Positions 34,890 to 44,800 of a DNA stretch of 64,000 nucleotides are shown piece after piece. The first letter of the stretch is position 1. Each line of letters opens with the position of its first letter. The notes below the pieces were generated by a model. It did not search any database and had not been told where the DNA came from. It worked only from the letters and a program-made list of their open reading frames with translations. The DNA is from Paenibacillus graminis (GTDB taxonomy: Bacteria; Bacillota; Bacilli; Paenibacillales; Paenibacillaceae), in the NCBI RefSeq assembly GCF_000758705.1, contig NZ_CP009287.1, forward strand, positions 4,712,001 to 4,776,000, written 5' to 3'. The translations under genes were made by a program, and so were the position numbers.

Positions 34890-35513
34890 TTAAGGTTTAA
34901 TTCCAGTTTCCTCGAACAGCTTGTCAAGCTTCTCAAAGAACTGTTTCTGTTCGTATTTTGCGTAATCTGGATGTACTCCCCATTCGTTATCTCGGTGAAC
35001 GAGATAATATAAGACCAATTCCAATACTGTCTTTTTATTACGATTCTGTTCTCGGAATACCGTAACTACATCTTCAAGCCGTTTAAAATCCTCATTTTCT
35101 TCATCATTGACCAATACTTCCAACAGTTCAATCAGCCGTTCCTTTTTTTGCTCTTCATGTATATACTCAATGAGCTGCCTATTATGCGAATAATGCTCTG
35201 TTGTTGTATATTCATATCCTTCATCATCAACACCTGTCAGCTCGATTTCTTCATGTTCATCTGTTCTGGTTAAGTAAATCATTAGAATTTCTGACTTTTC
35301 GGATGGAAGCAACTCCTTCTGGAACAATACCTGATCTTCGATTCCAAACAACTCGGATAACTGCTTCAGACGTGGTTTGGGAATCTTCCGTCTTTCTTTG
35401 ATCCAATCCTGAAATGTTTGCTTGGAAACCCCGATTGCTTCTGCTACTGTTTTGTACTCCATGTGAAACGTGTCAGCTATAAATTGTAATCCAATCATCC
35501 CAATCACCGCCAT
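34890..35513 (-). CDS. XRE-family regulator with acidic C-terminal domain
   Basis: A 207-residue protein. Residues ~15-60 form a helix-turn-helix (EYKTVAEAIGVSKQTFQDWI, KERRKIPKPRLKQLSELFGI). The C-terminal two thirds are very acidic and helical (VNDEENEDFKRLEDVV, KQFFEKLDKLFEETG), without a recognised fold. Its start codon lies in the palindrome CATACCTAGTATG (35511-35523), which suggests autoregulation. A second CCATACC half-site lies at 35548-35554. It appears to head the rep transcript. Confidence 0.78.
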   Translation of the reverse strand: MAVIGMIGLQFIADTFHMEYKTVAEAIGVSKQTFQDWIKERRKIPKPRLKQLSELFGIEDQVLFQKELLPSEKSEILMIYLTRTDEHEEIELTGVDDEGYEYTTTEHYSHNRQLIEYIHEEQKKERLIELLEVLVNDEENEDFKRLEDVVTVFREQNRNKKTVLELVLYYLVHRDNEWGVHPDYAKYEQKQFFEKLDKLFEETGIKP

Positions 35514-35555
35514 ACCTAGTATGCCTTACGAGATTGATTATATGATGCCATACCA
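35509..35555. promoter_or_regulatory. operator-like palindrome over the XRE start codon
   Basis: CATAC and GTATG flank CTA at 35511-35523 and include the start codon. GCCATACC recurs at 35547-35554, about 36 bases away, on the face expected for a cooperative operator. Confidence 0.45.
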
Positions 35556-35585
35556 AGAATGTCAATCACTTTTTCAAAAAGAAAA

Positions 35586-35617
35586 AGCCACATGAAGTCT
35601 TTGACTCACACGTGGCT
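35586..35617 (-). terminator. terminator of tip/immunity module C
   Basis: AGCCACATG pairs with CACGTGGCT. TTTTCTTTTTG follows on the minus strand, 34 bases beyond the zinc-ribbon gene. It belongs to a set of three related hairpins in the island. Confidence 0.75.
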
Positions 35618-35650
35618 AATTTGAATAAATGAATTGTTTCCATTTATAAT

Positions 35651-35938
35651 CTAATCTTTAGAATGCTTTTTTAACCAATTAGGCATGAAAGCCTCACTAG
35701 TAGGAATTCCTTTGTAATATTCATGATATTCATCACTTTCCCATAACTTCTCAATTTCATCAGTCTGGGTTGATGGAAGTAATTGATTATTATTACGTTC
35801 AAAAATGTATCCGTTCTTGCATTCATTACACTTTACCGCAAACTTATTTGATGAAAATGTAGAATAAATAGAAAGTTCATGTCCACAGTTAGGGCAGTAA
35901 ACGCCGTAACGACGTGTAATAATTCTTTTTAAATTCAA
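35651..35938 (-). CDS. zinc-ribbon protein, candidate immunity protein of tip C
   Basis: A 95-residue protein with CPNCGHEL near residue 15 and CNECKNGY near residue 37, so one zinc site, followed by an acidic tail (TDEIEKLWESDEYHEYYKG). No family is recognised. It starts with TTG at 35938, two bases after the stop of decayed toxin tip C, and is followed by a CCACATG-type terminator. The position directly after an RHS tip is where immunity genes lie, and that is the only ground for the assignment. Confidence 0.6.
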   Translation of the reverse strand: MNLKRIITRRYGVYCPNCGHELSIYSTFSSNKFAVKCNECKNGYIFERNNNQLLPSTQTDEIEKLWESDEYHEYYKGIPTSEAFMPNWLKKHSKD

Positions 35939-35940
35939 AT

Positions 35941-36290
35941 TTAGTCACCTACACCAAATAATTTTTTTAATCATTTCTGCCTGTTCTGGTGTTGGTTGTG
36001 CCCAGTTTTTAGCCGCAGCATATCCCGAACCACGAACACCCCACTGTCCATCTTAATAGGATAGCCCAAATCCTAAGTCTCCTTTTGTAAGTCCCAACTG
36101 CTCATGACTTAAAACCCATTTTCTCTTAGAATACCAATTATCGGTCTATTACTACTAATGGCACTACTTGCCAAACTCTCCAGCTTAGGAACAGCTTTGA
36201 TAATATTAGCAGCACCCATTGAAGCAAGCAAACTTGGCGCTTTTAGAATTAATTTAGTTACTCCTGCTGCAGTCCCCATAGCGCACTGAG
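35941..36290 (-). pseudogene. decayed RHS toxin tip C
   Basis: The minus strand reads CAMGTAAGVTKLILKAPSLL and SLASSAISSNRPIIGILREN, meets a stop, and resumes in another frame with SHEQLGLTKGDLGFGLSY, TAA, DGQWGVRGSGYAAAKNW and AQPTPEQAEMIKK. The pieces read like one C-terminal toxin region broken by a frameshift and a stop codon. The RHS core that should precede it is missing; upstream lies the terminator of module B. Confidence 0.6.
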
Positions 36291-36307
36291 TAAGATAAAG
36301 GAAAAGA

Positions 36308-36332
36308 CCACATGGATTTTACTCGCATGTGG
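36308..36332 (-). terminator. terminator of tip/immunity module B
   Basis: CCACATG (36308-36314) pairs with CATGTGG (36326-36332). TCTTTTCCTTTATC follows on the minus strand, just past the stop of the candidate immunity gene. Confidence 0.7.
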
Positions 36333-36342
36333 CCAAGCTTTG

Positions 36343-36894
36343 TTAAATTAATGACGCTCCTTGTAACAGCAACTTATGTTGATTGTTAAGATTTAACTTC
36401 ACTCCTGCAAAATTTTCCTGATTAAACAAGAAATCCACATTATCCGAAACACGACTTACCGTATCAAATTCTATTGATCGCAAACTACAGACAATACAGT
36501 CATCGTAATAATCTATAAATATCCCTCCCTTCTCTTCAAAAGAAAATCCATCGCTCATTACATTAGAATTAATCAATTGAAACAAGGGAAAACCATTAAA
36601 AAATGGAATATCCTTGTGTTGCCTTTGAGATTCATTAAATCTATCAATAAAAAAAGTTAGTTCAGATGGAAGGAGCAGTTCTAGGTCCGAAATAATATCT
36701 CTTCTTTTATTGAAATAGAATGTTACAGGTTCTGCTTCATTATAAAATCTCCATTCACATCTGCCGTAATAGTCTTTAGGTTGCTCATATTGAAAATTTA
36801 TTCTTACTAACGCGAACCCGTCTCCAATAACATCAATATCGAGCGAAGTTTCTTGTATGAAATTTCCTAGTAACTTATGCAATTTTAGTGTCAT
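36343..36894 (-). CDS. candidate immunity protein of RHS tip B
   Basis: A 183-residue, acidic, probably cytoplasmic protein without a recognised domain; aromatic-rich strands such as EWRFYNEAEPVTFYFNKRRD and GIFIDYYDDCIVCSLRSIEF suggest a beta-rich fold. The ATG lies three bases after the stop codon of orphan tip B, and its AAGGGG ribosome binding site is inside the last codons of the tip. The tight coupling and the terminator just after it are the normal arrangement of toxin and immunity genes. It looks intact though its toxin is interrupted. Confidence 0.65.
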   Translation of the reverse strand: MTLKLHKLLGNFIQETSLDIDVIGDGFALVRINFQYEQPKDYYGRCEWRFYNEAEPVTFYFNKRRDIISDLELLLPSELTFFIDRFNESQRQHKDIPFFNGFPLFQLINSNVMSDGFSFEEKGGIFIDYYDDCIVCSLRSIEFDTVSRVSDNVDFLFNQENFAGVKLNLNNQHKLLLQGASLI

Positions 36895-36897
36895 TGT

Positions 36898-37835
36898 TTA
36901 TTTCCCCTTATATACTGCATGATATATAACTGATGATTTATCGGTAATATCGATTCCAATTTCCCATCCATCAATATTATACATATGTCTGCCATCCTTG
37001 ATTGTTAAACTCTTGACAGCAGACTCAAAGCTTGCTAACATTGACTACTGAATCATCCGCTGAGCATCATTACTAAGCATAGAAATATTCTCGCTCCTCA
37101 TATATTCTTCCATATGCTTCGTGGCATTTCCGTGAACCCAAAGTTTATTCCCGTTAACAGTGATATCTTCAAGAACGAATGAAGTTGGGATATAAGTTCC
37201 TTGACGGACACTTTGTGTTGCCGTAATTCTTCCCCATATAGTTGCTGTTAGATCCGCTGATTGCTTCTCAAATTTCCCTCCAGGCCAGAAATTCATCATC
37301 AATAATGCGGCACTAGCAAAATGCCTTACTGACCACGTGTCTTCTTGAGAGATACGAGCATATTCTTTGGTCTCGCTTAAAAGCCCTGCTGTCCAAAAAT
37401 CTATGGCAGAGAACCATGAAGAGTGAGCTGCCTTTATTGCATTCCACTCTGATTCCCAAAAACCAGGAGCTCTTGTCTCCTTGACATCACACGAATTTGC
37501 ATATATACATTGTCTATTTCCGGTAGGATCAATATATTTTAACGGATTATTGCTTACATACGTATACAAATTCAAACTCAGCGGATTATCAATCTGTCCC
37601 TCATACGTATCCTCATTTAAAAACTGTCCCATGCTCGGATCACAGTCTGTTTTCTGGACCATAGCTTTCTCCAGCATACTTGAAGGAGTAAAATCTCCTC
37701 TTTTTTAGAAGTAGTATTCCCAATCCATCGAACACATAATTTTTCTTAACCTCGCCGTTGGTATCAATAATCTGTATCACAGCACCGTGACCATTAAACA
37801 GATAATAATATGTTCACGAAGCGCTGGGGTGTAAG
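36898..37835 (-). pseudogene. orphan RHS fragment B: core end plus toxin tip with amber codon
   Basis: Upstream in broken frames the minus strand encodes YYLFNGHGAVIQIIDTNGEV and KKNYVFDGLG, typical RHS core. An uninterrupted stretch from 37677 reads FLNEDTYEGQIDNPLSLNLY and NNPLKYIDPTGNRQ, the core end and cleavage junction. The tip that follows contains GTYIPTSFVLEDITV, KLWVHGNATKHMEEYM, then a TAG at 37045-37047, and continues in the same frame through SMLASFESAVKSL and NIDGWEIGIDIT to a TAA at 36898. The tip is thus intact but for one amber codon. The tip family is not one I can name with certainty. Confidence 0.8.
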
Positions 37836-38080
37836 CAATCTCTGTACCCATAACTTTATTTACGGCACACAGAACAAGCACCGGATTGTAGACGACCATA
37901 TGGTGAAGTGTGATCCAGGGAAAATCGTCCCCCTGCTTTTTTACCCTGCTGGGGACAGCATGGCCCATCAATAGCAGGACAGCTTACACCATCAACCTCC
38001 GGTCATTATGGGTTAGCAGTAACAAAACCCAAAAAAAAGTTATCATTAGTAATTATAAGTTATAAAGGGGCAGGAGAGTT

Positions 38081-38203
38081 GTGCTGAAACAGGATAACTT
38101 TAAGTACCTGAACAAACTCGTGGGTACATTCATGTTTAGACAAAAATTCATACGTAACTTACTAGGGTTAAATCCATTTGGACACAGCCGACCGATTCTT
38201 TAG
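38081..38203 (+). CDS. possible 40-residue peptide gene
   Basis: A GTG at 38081, four bases after GGAG, opens a 40-codon frame: basic and aromatic, starting VLKQDNFKYLNKLVGTFMF and ending GLNPFGHSRPIL. It lies in the gap between modules A and B and is the only frame there with a site. It may be meaningless. Confidence 0.25.
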   Translation: MLKQDNFKYLNKLVGTFMFRQKFIRNLLGLNPFGHSRPIL

Positions 38204-38228
38204 GCACTGGATAGGGCTATAATTAACT

Positions 38229-38264
38229 AAAAAAAACCACATGGGGTATTCATCACATGTGGTT
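38229..38264 (-). terminator. terminator of the live RHS/immunity module A
   Basis: AACCACATG (38235-38243) pairs with CATGTGGTT (38256-38264). TTTTTTAG follows on the minus strand, downstream of the second immunity paralogue. Confidence 0.8.
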
Positions 38265-38294
38265 CTAGCTAATCTATCAATTCCAAACATCACA

Positions 38295-38504
38295 TTAGTC
38301 AATCGGCCATGGCTCAATCGTTTTCACTGCGCTTAGCGGAATTAAAAGCCGTGTATCATCATGGTCTTCCTCAGGCATTATCACTATAGTATTGTTGAAT
38401 GAATAATAACTAATATACATTCCTATTACATGTAAATTATCAAGAAATGTTATCTTAATATATTTATCTAAATAATTCTCCATAAAAACCTCTTGTTTTT
38501 CCAT
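38295..38504 (-). CDS. candidate RHS immunity protein, second copy
   Basis: A 69-residue protein closely similar to the gene before it. Both start MEKQE, share IKITFLDNL, GMY and DDxRLLIPLSAxKTI, and differ mainly in surface positions. The small beta-rich pattern suggests an SH3-like barrel. The ATG at 38504 follows AGGAGGGG by four to five bases. A palindrome (38566-38586) separates the copies. A duplicated immunity gene can protect against two toxin variants; which one this copy matches is unknown. Confidence 0.65.
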   Translation of the reverse strand: MEKQEVFMENYLDKYIKITFLDNLHVIGMYISYYSFNNTIVIMPEEDHDDTRLLIPLSAVKTIEPWPID

Positions 38505-38565
38505 GATACCCCTCCTAATACTATAAGTAAGTAATTTCCATCTTGCCATATCCAAAATTAAAGTA

Positions 38566-38586
38566 AAGAGAGTTGTCAACTCTCTT
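38566..38586 (-). terminator. palindrome between the two immunity genes
   Basis: AAGAGAGTTG and CAACTCTCTT form a perfect inverted repeat with one central base. TACTTTAATTTTG follows on the minus strand. It may partly stop transcription after the first immunity gene. Confidence 0.45.
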
Positions 38587-38615
38587 ATTAAAATTCTTCC
38601 TAGTAAGCATATTCA

Positions 38616-38822
38616 TTAATGGAGCCAACGAGCTATAGTTTTTATTGCACTTAGCGGAATTAAAAGCCGTGCATCATCATGCCCGTCTTCAGGTACTAAA
38701 ACTATGACATTATTAGAATAATAATAATCAACATACATTCCCGTTACATATAAGTTATCAAGAAATGTTATCTTGATAACTTTATTTATGTAACCCTTCA
38801 TAAATATCTCCTGCTTTTCCAT
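38616..38822 (-). CDS. candidate RHS immunity protein, first copy
   Basis: A 68-residue protein (MEKQEIFMKGYINKVIKITF at the start, RLLIPLSAIKTIARW at the end), with no signal peptide. Its AGGAGGAG ribosome binding site begins at the RHS stop codon, eleven bases before the ATG, so it is translated in step with the toxin. Position, size and the paralogous copy after it support an immunity role against the nuclease tip. No family name is recognised. Confidence 0.7.
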   Translation of the reverse strand: MEKQEIFMKGYINKVIKITFLDNLYVTGMYVDYYYSNNVIVLVPEDGHDDARLLIPLSAIKTIARWLH

Positions 38823-38833
38823 GAAAGCTCCTC

Positions 38834-41800
38834 CTAAATAATATCTGGTTTTCTATCGTCAAAAAAGTATATTCCCTCATTCGTCCAAACTTGAACATCA
38901 TATCTGAATGGTTTGTCTTCAAAATAATTGTACAATTTAGAACTAAGATTGATGATATCCGTTAGTTCGAATTCAACATTGTCAAATGTTAGATCATATA
39001 TAACAACATCTGCACCTTGCTCCTCTATCCCGTATTTAATTGCATCATATGCACTACCTAGTTTGAACTTACCTCCTTCAGGAAAAGCTGTCTTTAATTC
39101 AACCTTGTAATAACCGTTTACTATAAAATCATACTGTGGTGATTCACCTTTAGCTTCTGGGTTTAGATAAACATCCTTCCCCATTTCTAACAACAAATTA
39201 ACAACATATTTTTCTTGTTCATGAAGTTTTTTCTTTGCTCTGTTACTTTCAGCAGTATATAAACCTCTACATACTGGAGTATTATCTGGATGATAATCTG
39301 AAAAAGTTATGCCAAAAAATTCAAGTGCGAGATTACCATCAACTCTCATTTTAATATTACCGCTTGGATCGTTGAACATTAGAGGGTTGTTTTCTACGTA
39401 AGTATAAAGGTTCAAACTCAGCGGATTATTAATCTGCCCCTCATACGTATCCTCGCTGATAAACCGTCCCACACTGGAGTCGAAATCCCGCGCCTGCGCA
39501 TGGGAGTAGCCACTGTAGTAATCATAGCCCAGGCTGGTGTAGCCGAACAAGTTGTCCGGGCCAGGCCCGTTCAGGTCAAATTTCTCCGGGGCTTCGGCCA
39601 CGCCGAATTCGTCGTAGCGGTACCGTGCGGACATGCTGCCGTCCTGGCCTTCCAGTCCGATGACGCTGCCCTGTGCATCACTCAGATAAAAGAGTGTCTT
39701 CGGCGCACCCGCCGCTGCGCTAGCTCCGCTGGCTCCGGCGGTCGGCTCCCAATCGTTGCTCTTGTCTCCGCTGACCAGATAGCTCATGCTGATCCGCTCT
39801 TCACCGGCTCCGTACACATAAGACTGCTTCCAGTTCTGTCCGGTAGCTCCAGTTGCGGTCAAAGGCTGCGGAATGCTCATGGTGGTGTCATTGGTAAAAT
39901 AAATATCCAGCTGCCGCTTCTTATACTGCGGCTCCCAGCCGTCCCGGTTGCCAGCAGGGTTGCCGGACGGGTAGGCATCCTGAACCGCACCGTCACCGAG
40001 GATGGTCTGCATGCTGACCCGGTTGCCGTCACCGTCATACTGGTATGTGGTAATGTCGCCGTACGCATTGGTGTTTCCGACCAGGCGGTTTGATGCATCC
40101 CAGCGGTTGCTCTCCAGCACCTGCGGGCCTGCCGCCTGCGCGGCTTTCAAGAGCGCATCGGGATTAAGAGCCTTATCTGCCCCGTAGACATCCCCTGTTA
40201 CTCCCGCTTTAACATTCGCATCCGGCAGACCGGATAATGAAGCTCCTTCATCACCGGTTGAAATCGTTCCGGCTGGACTTGAGGCCGGATCTGGAATCGA
40301 TGACAACGGATCTAAAAGCTCAGTCAACGCATTTGCTCCTGTGGCTGCATCTGCAATTCCGTCAGCATCTGTAGTAGCGGCTGCACTTGCTCTTGCATCT
40401 GCGTTTACATCTGCATTCCCGCCCGCCTTCAGTCCGCTTGTCCCCGTCTCCGAATAGACACTGTCCGGCACCGAAATCTTCTGCGCACTCGCCTTCGCCG
40501 TGAACAGGTTCAGCGATGCTTGGCTGTCGATACCGCTCACTTTCAGCAAATTGCCGCGCTTGTCGTAGGTGTAGTCCTTGTAGTCGCTGCCTTTTTCAAA
40601 ACGGGTCAGCTTGTTCGCCGCATCGTAGGTATACAATTCCTTGATAGTGGTTCCGGTTTCTGTGGTTTCTTTTCCCAGCCGGTTGCCCACAGTGTCATAA
40701 GAGTAGACGACCTTGGACCCGTTCTGCTTCTGCACTTGGACCAGCTGATTCAGCGCGTCATATGCATAATCCGAGATGTCCGCCGGACGCTGTGCTCCAG
40801 TCGGGTTATCTTCATCGCTGCCGCCTTCGTGGCGTTCACTGCGGATTTTATTCCCTGCCGGATCGTACACGTAGGTAAGTTGTTCCAACAGTGCACCGCC
40901 TGGTGCCGTATGTTTCATCTCCAGCAGTTGTCCAACGCCGTCATAGTGATAGGTGCTCCGGCCATTGTTTGGAAGCAGCTTCTCCGTCAGGCGTCCCGCT
41001 GGATCATATTGATAGCTGGTAATCCGGTTCTGCGCATCCGTTACTTGCTTGATGCGGTCAAGCTTGTCATAGTCATAGCTGACCACGGAGTTATCCGGGT
41101 AAATGATCCGGCTGCGCTGTCCGGTTGCCGTCCATTCATAACGCACGTTGTTGCCGCGCGGATCTATTACCGAGGTTGGACGGTTGAGTGCGTCATAGGT
41201 ATACCGCGTGTCCCCGGTGCTGTCTGTCATCAGGGTACGGCGTCCCGCGAGATCATATTTATATTTTACCGTGAGATCATTACCGTACTGAATCTGTTCC
41301 ACTTGATTGCCTTTATTGTAGGCATAGACGGTTGCATTGCTGTCCGGTTCTGTGACCTGACGCAGGTTCCCGTTCTCATCATAGGCAAGTGTAGTCTTCT
41401 CCTGCAGCGGATTCACCGATTCCGTCACCCGGTTCAGTGCATCGTAATGGTAGGAAGTCACTGCTCCAAGAGCATTGGTTTTGTCCAGCAGGTTGCCGGA
41501 GGCGTCGTAGGAGTACTTAGTGGTGCTGCCTTCCGCGTTCTTGACTTCCGTCAACCTGCCGAGCGGATCATACGTAAAAGCCGTCTCGTGATGATTCGCA
41601 TCCACGATCTTTTCTACATTGCCCTGGGCGTCGTAAGCATAAGAGGTTTCATATCCGAGCGCATTGCGCACCCGTGTATTCCGTCCCAAAGCATCGTAAT
41701 CGTAAGTAGTCTTCTGTCCCGCCGCATCCAGGAATTCGGTCATCTGGCCGCGGGGATTACGGGTTACTGTAGTTTCCTCATTCAGCGGATTAATAGTTCC

Positions 41801-44800
41801 CGCTTCCAGACCCCGGCTGTCGTATTTGGTCGTCCAGACTGAATGGTTAGGATCAATCATTGCGACCTGGCTGCCATTCTTGTCATACCGGTATTCGGTT
41901 ACCGAACCAAGCGCATCCGTTACCTTCACCAGTTGTCCGAGTGCATTATAGTCATAGTAGGTGCTGTTGCCCAGCGCATCTGTCTCTTTAATGGTATTGC
42001 CTGCCGCATCGTAGCGGTAACGCGTCTTGGCTCCAAGCGGATTGGTTACGCTCAGCAGTTCATTCCGCTTGCTGTACGTGTAGGAGGTGATGTTGCCCTT
42101 CGCATCCTTTTGGGTAAGCATATTTCCATTATCGTCGTAGGTATACGTGCTGGACTGGCCTTTTGCATCTGTAACTTCTTTCAGATGTCCGGCACTGTCG
42201 TAGCTGTAAGAAGTAACTGCTCCCGCTTTGTCCTTCGCTTCTGTGACGCGGCCGAGGGCATCATAAGTGTTGCTTGTGCTGTTCTGAAGCGCATCCTCAG
42301 TCCCGCTTAGCCGGTACACATCATATTTACTCACTGTCTTGGTCCCGGCTTCATCTGTGTGCTCCACCGGGTTGCCATTGGCATCGTAGGTGACACCGCT
42401 CTTCTGGCCCAATGCATTGGTAACCTCAACCGCACGGTCTTTCAGGTCATAGCCGACTGCCTGCAGCTTGCCTTCCGCATCCTTGATCTGAGTGGTGCGG
42501 TGCAGAGAATCACGTTCAATAATTGTCGTGTAGCCGCTCGGGTCCTTGATTTCCTTGGCAAAACCGTCAGCATCATTGGTGTAGGCTGTAGTATGTCCTT
42601 CGGCATCCGTAACGGAGAGCGGAACCCCGGCACTGTCTCTGGCAATGGAGACAACGCCGCCGAGGGCGTCCGTGCTTTTGACAAGGTTGCCTGCTGTATC
42701 ATATTCATAGGCGGCACGGTTGCCCAGAGCATCGATTTCTGCAACCGGGCGGTTCTTAGCATTATAGCGGGTGAGTGAAGAGTATCCGCTCTCGTCCGTC
42801 TTCTGCGTCAGATTCCCGCGCTCGTCATAGGCGAATTTGCCTTTGTTGCCGTTAGCGTCCGTAATTGCGGTTACGCGGTCGCTGCTGTCATAGCTGTATT
42901 TGACGATGGCGCCATTTGCTGCTTGCCGCTGAACAACCTGGAAATGATTATTCCATATATATGACGTATCCTGATGAAGAGCATTCGTCCATGTTGTCTT
43001 ATTCGCGGTAGTGGCAATCGATGAGGCTAATCCGGCAGCAGTTACCACTGAAGTACTCCCAGAATTTGCACTGCTGGCATTCCCGGAACTTATACTGCCG
43101 GCATTCTCGGAACTTGCTCTGCTGGTACCGCTCTGCGGATAAGTCAGAATGGTTTTGCCTGAGCCAACCCCGGTTCGAACAACAGGTGTCTGGTTCGGAG
43201 TCATATCTCCGCCAAGAACAAATAGACCGCCTGTCTTCACATTCAGATTGTTATTGACACTGACGTTGTCGCGGACGAACAGATCGCCGCCGGTCACGGT
43301 CAGATTCGCCGTCTGGTTGTTGGACACAATTCCGCCAACGGTCATTTCCTGGGCAATGTTCATCTCTACGCGTGTATTGATCGACAAGTCTCCGGCAATC
43401 AGCATCCGCTGGGCATCCACGGTCAGCCCGCCGCTGTTGTAGGTCAGACTGCCTGTTTGCAGTGTATCCCCCACAGTTACAGAGGAATCATTGTTGAGAT
43501 GTATCGTCCCCCCGGACCACAGATTTCCGTATTTGCCCTGAACCTTTTGCACATCGAGTGCAAGCTTGGTGTTGGCGTTAAGTCCCTGCTTCAGAATCAG
43601 CGTGCCGTATACGCGCACAGTGATATCCTTGTTCGTATTCATCCCGTCCACGATCAGGACGACAGGCTTGCCCGGCGATCCGAACGTTACGCTCTCTTCA
43701 ACATTCAAATGGCCGGAACTCACAACAGCCGGTGATGCGCTGCTGGCCGCAATCGCGCTTTGAATATCGGCAATTCCGCCTGGAGCGGCGACCGCTGAAG
43801 CACTATAGGCATTCCGTTTGCTCTCGATTGTTCCTATGCTGCCCGCTAAGTAGTCGGCTATGAGCGGCTTCAGCCCTTCAACCTTCCGGTATGCTGGTGC
43901 GTGGGCCAGATTATTCATCGTCCCGGACAAAATCACCTCATCCGATTCCGGTATATCCCGGCCGTTCGCAGGATCAATCCCCGTCTCACCGCCTTCAGGC
44001 TCTTCTCCCCGGACTACCGGCGCCACGCGCCCCTCATAGGTGGAGGAACTCGTATTGCCATAGAAATCGGTGAAACTGGTCACGCGCTGATGGTCATCAT
44101 AGGCAACACTCATCGCCGCAGTTCCTTTGGCGTCCGTTACGCTCAGTACGTGATGGTTGTCATCATAGGTAAGCTTGGTTGTGGTCCCATCCACATCAGT
44201 AATCGAGGTCATGTCTCCATTTGCCGGATCATAATGAAATGACATTTGGCGGCCGGCCCGATCACTTACAGAAATCAGCTTTCCTGCTCCGTCATAGCTT
44301 AAGCTTAGAGAAGCCCCGGCTGTGCTAACCACTTCCAGCTTCGTGCCCTCATAAGCAAAAGTGATCTGATTCCCGTTCAAATCCGTGACCGATTGCAGCA
44401 GCCCTTCCGCATTGAACCGGTAACCATCCCCTTGAGGTGATGTGAGGGTATAAGTCCCTGCAGATGGCGCACTTAGCGTCCAGTCGGTACCACGCGGTGT
44501 CAGATACTGGCCTCCCGCCAAAGGCACATATTCAAAAAGCGAACCGTCCGGGCTCATAACTTCCACCTTACCGCCGTTCAGCGGGTTCAGCTTCCATTCA
44601 TAGCTGTGATGCCACCCCGGTCCATTGACTCCCTTATAAGGGTCACGGCTTAAATAGCCCAGTCCGAATTGAAGCGGCATCAGCGCCTGCAGACTAATCG
44701 ATTCACTGGAGTAGACAAAATCCCCGCGGGCCGGATCAACCGGCGCCTGCCCTGACGGATTCACAATCCGCAGCCGGTCCTGGATGGCCGTTTCCGTAAA

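Larger units (their letters stand above)
32181..35530. mobile_element. small integrative element with serine recombinase and Rep
   Basis: Five genes form a unit unlike its surroundings: an 87-residue protein, a serine recombinase, a divergent Cro-like repressor, a phage gene II/X-like Rep and an XRE regulator. They are AT-rich and flanked by IS110 on one side and by a decayed RHS tip module on the other. The pattern is that of an integrated rolling-circle plasmid or small integrative mobilisable element. No attachment repeats were identified, so the ends are estimates. Confidence 0.55.

Noticed and set aside
39500..42778. Long plus-strand frames (up to 440 residues) opposite the RHS gene
   Set aside because: They lie antisense to YD repeats whose codon use leaves the opposite strand open. 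None has a ribosome binding site or a recognisable domain.
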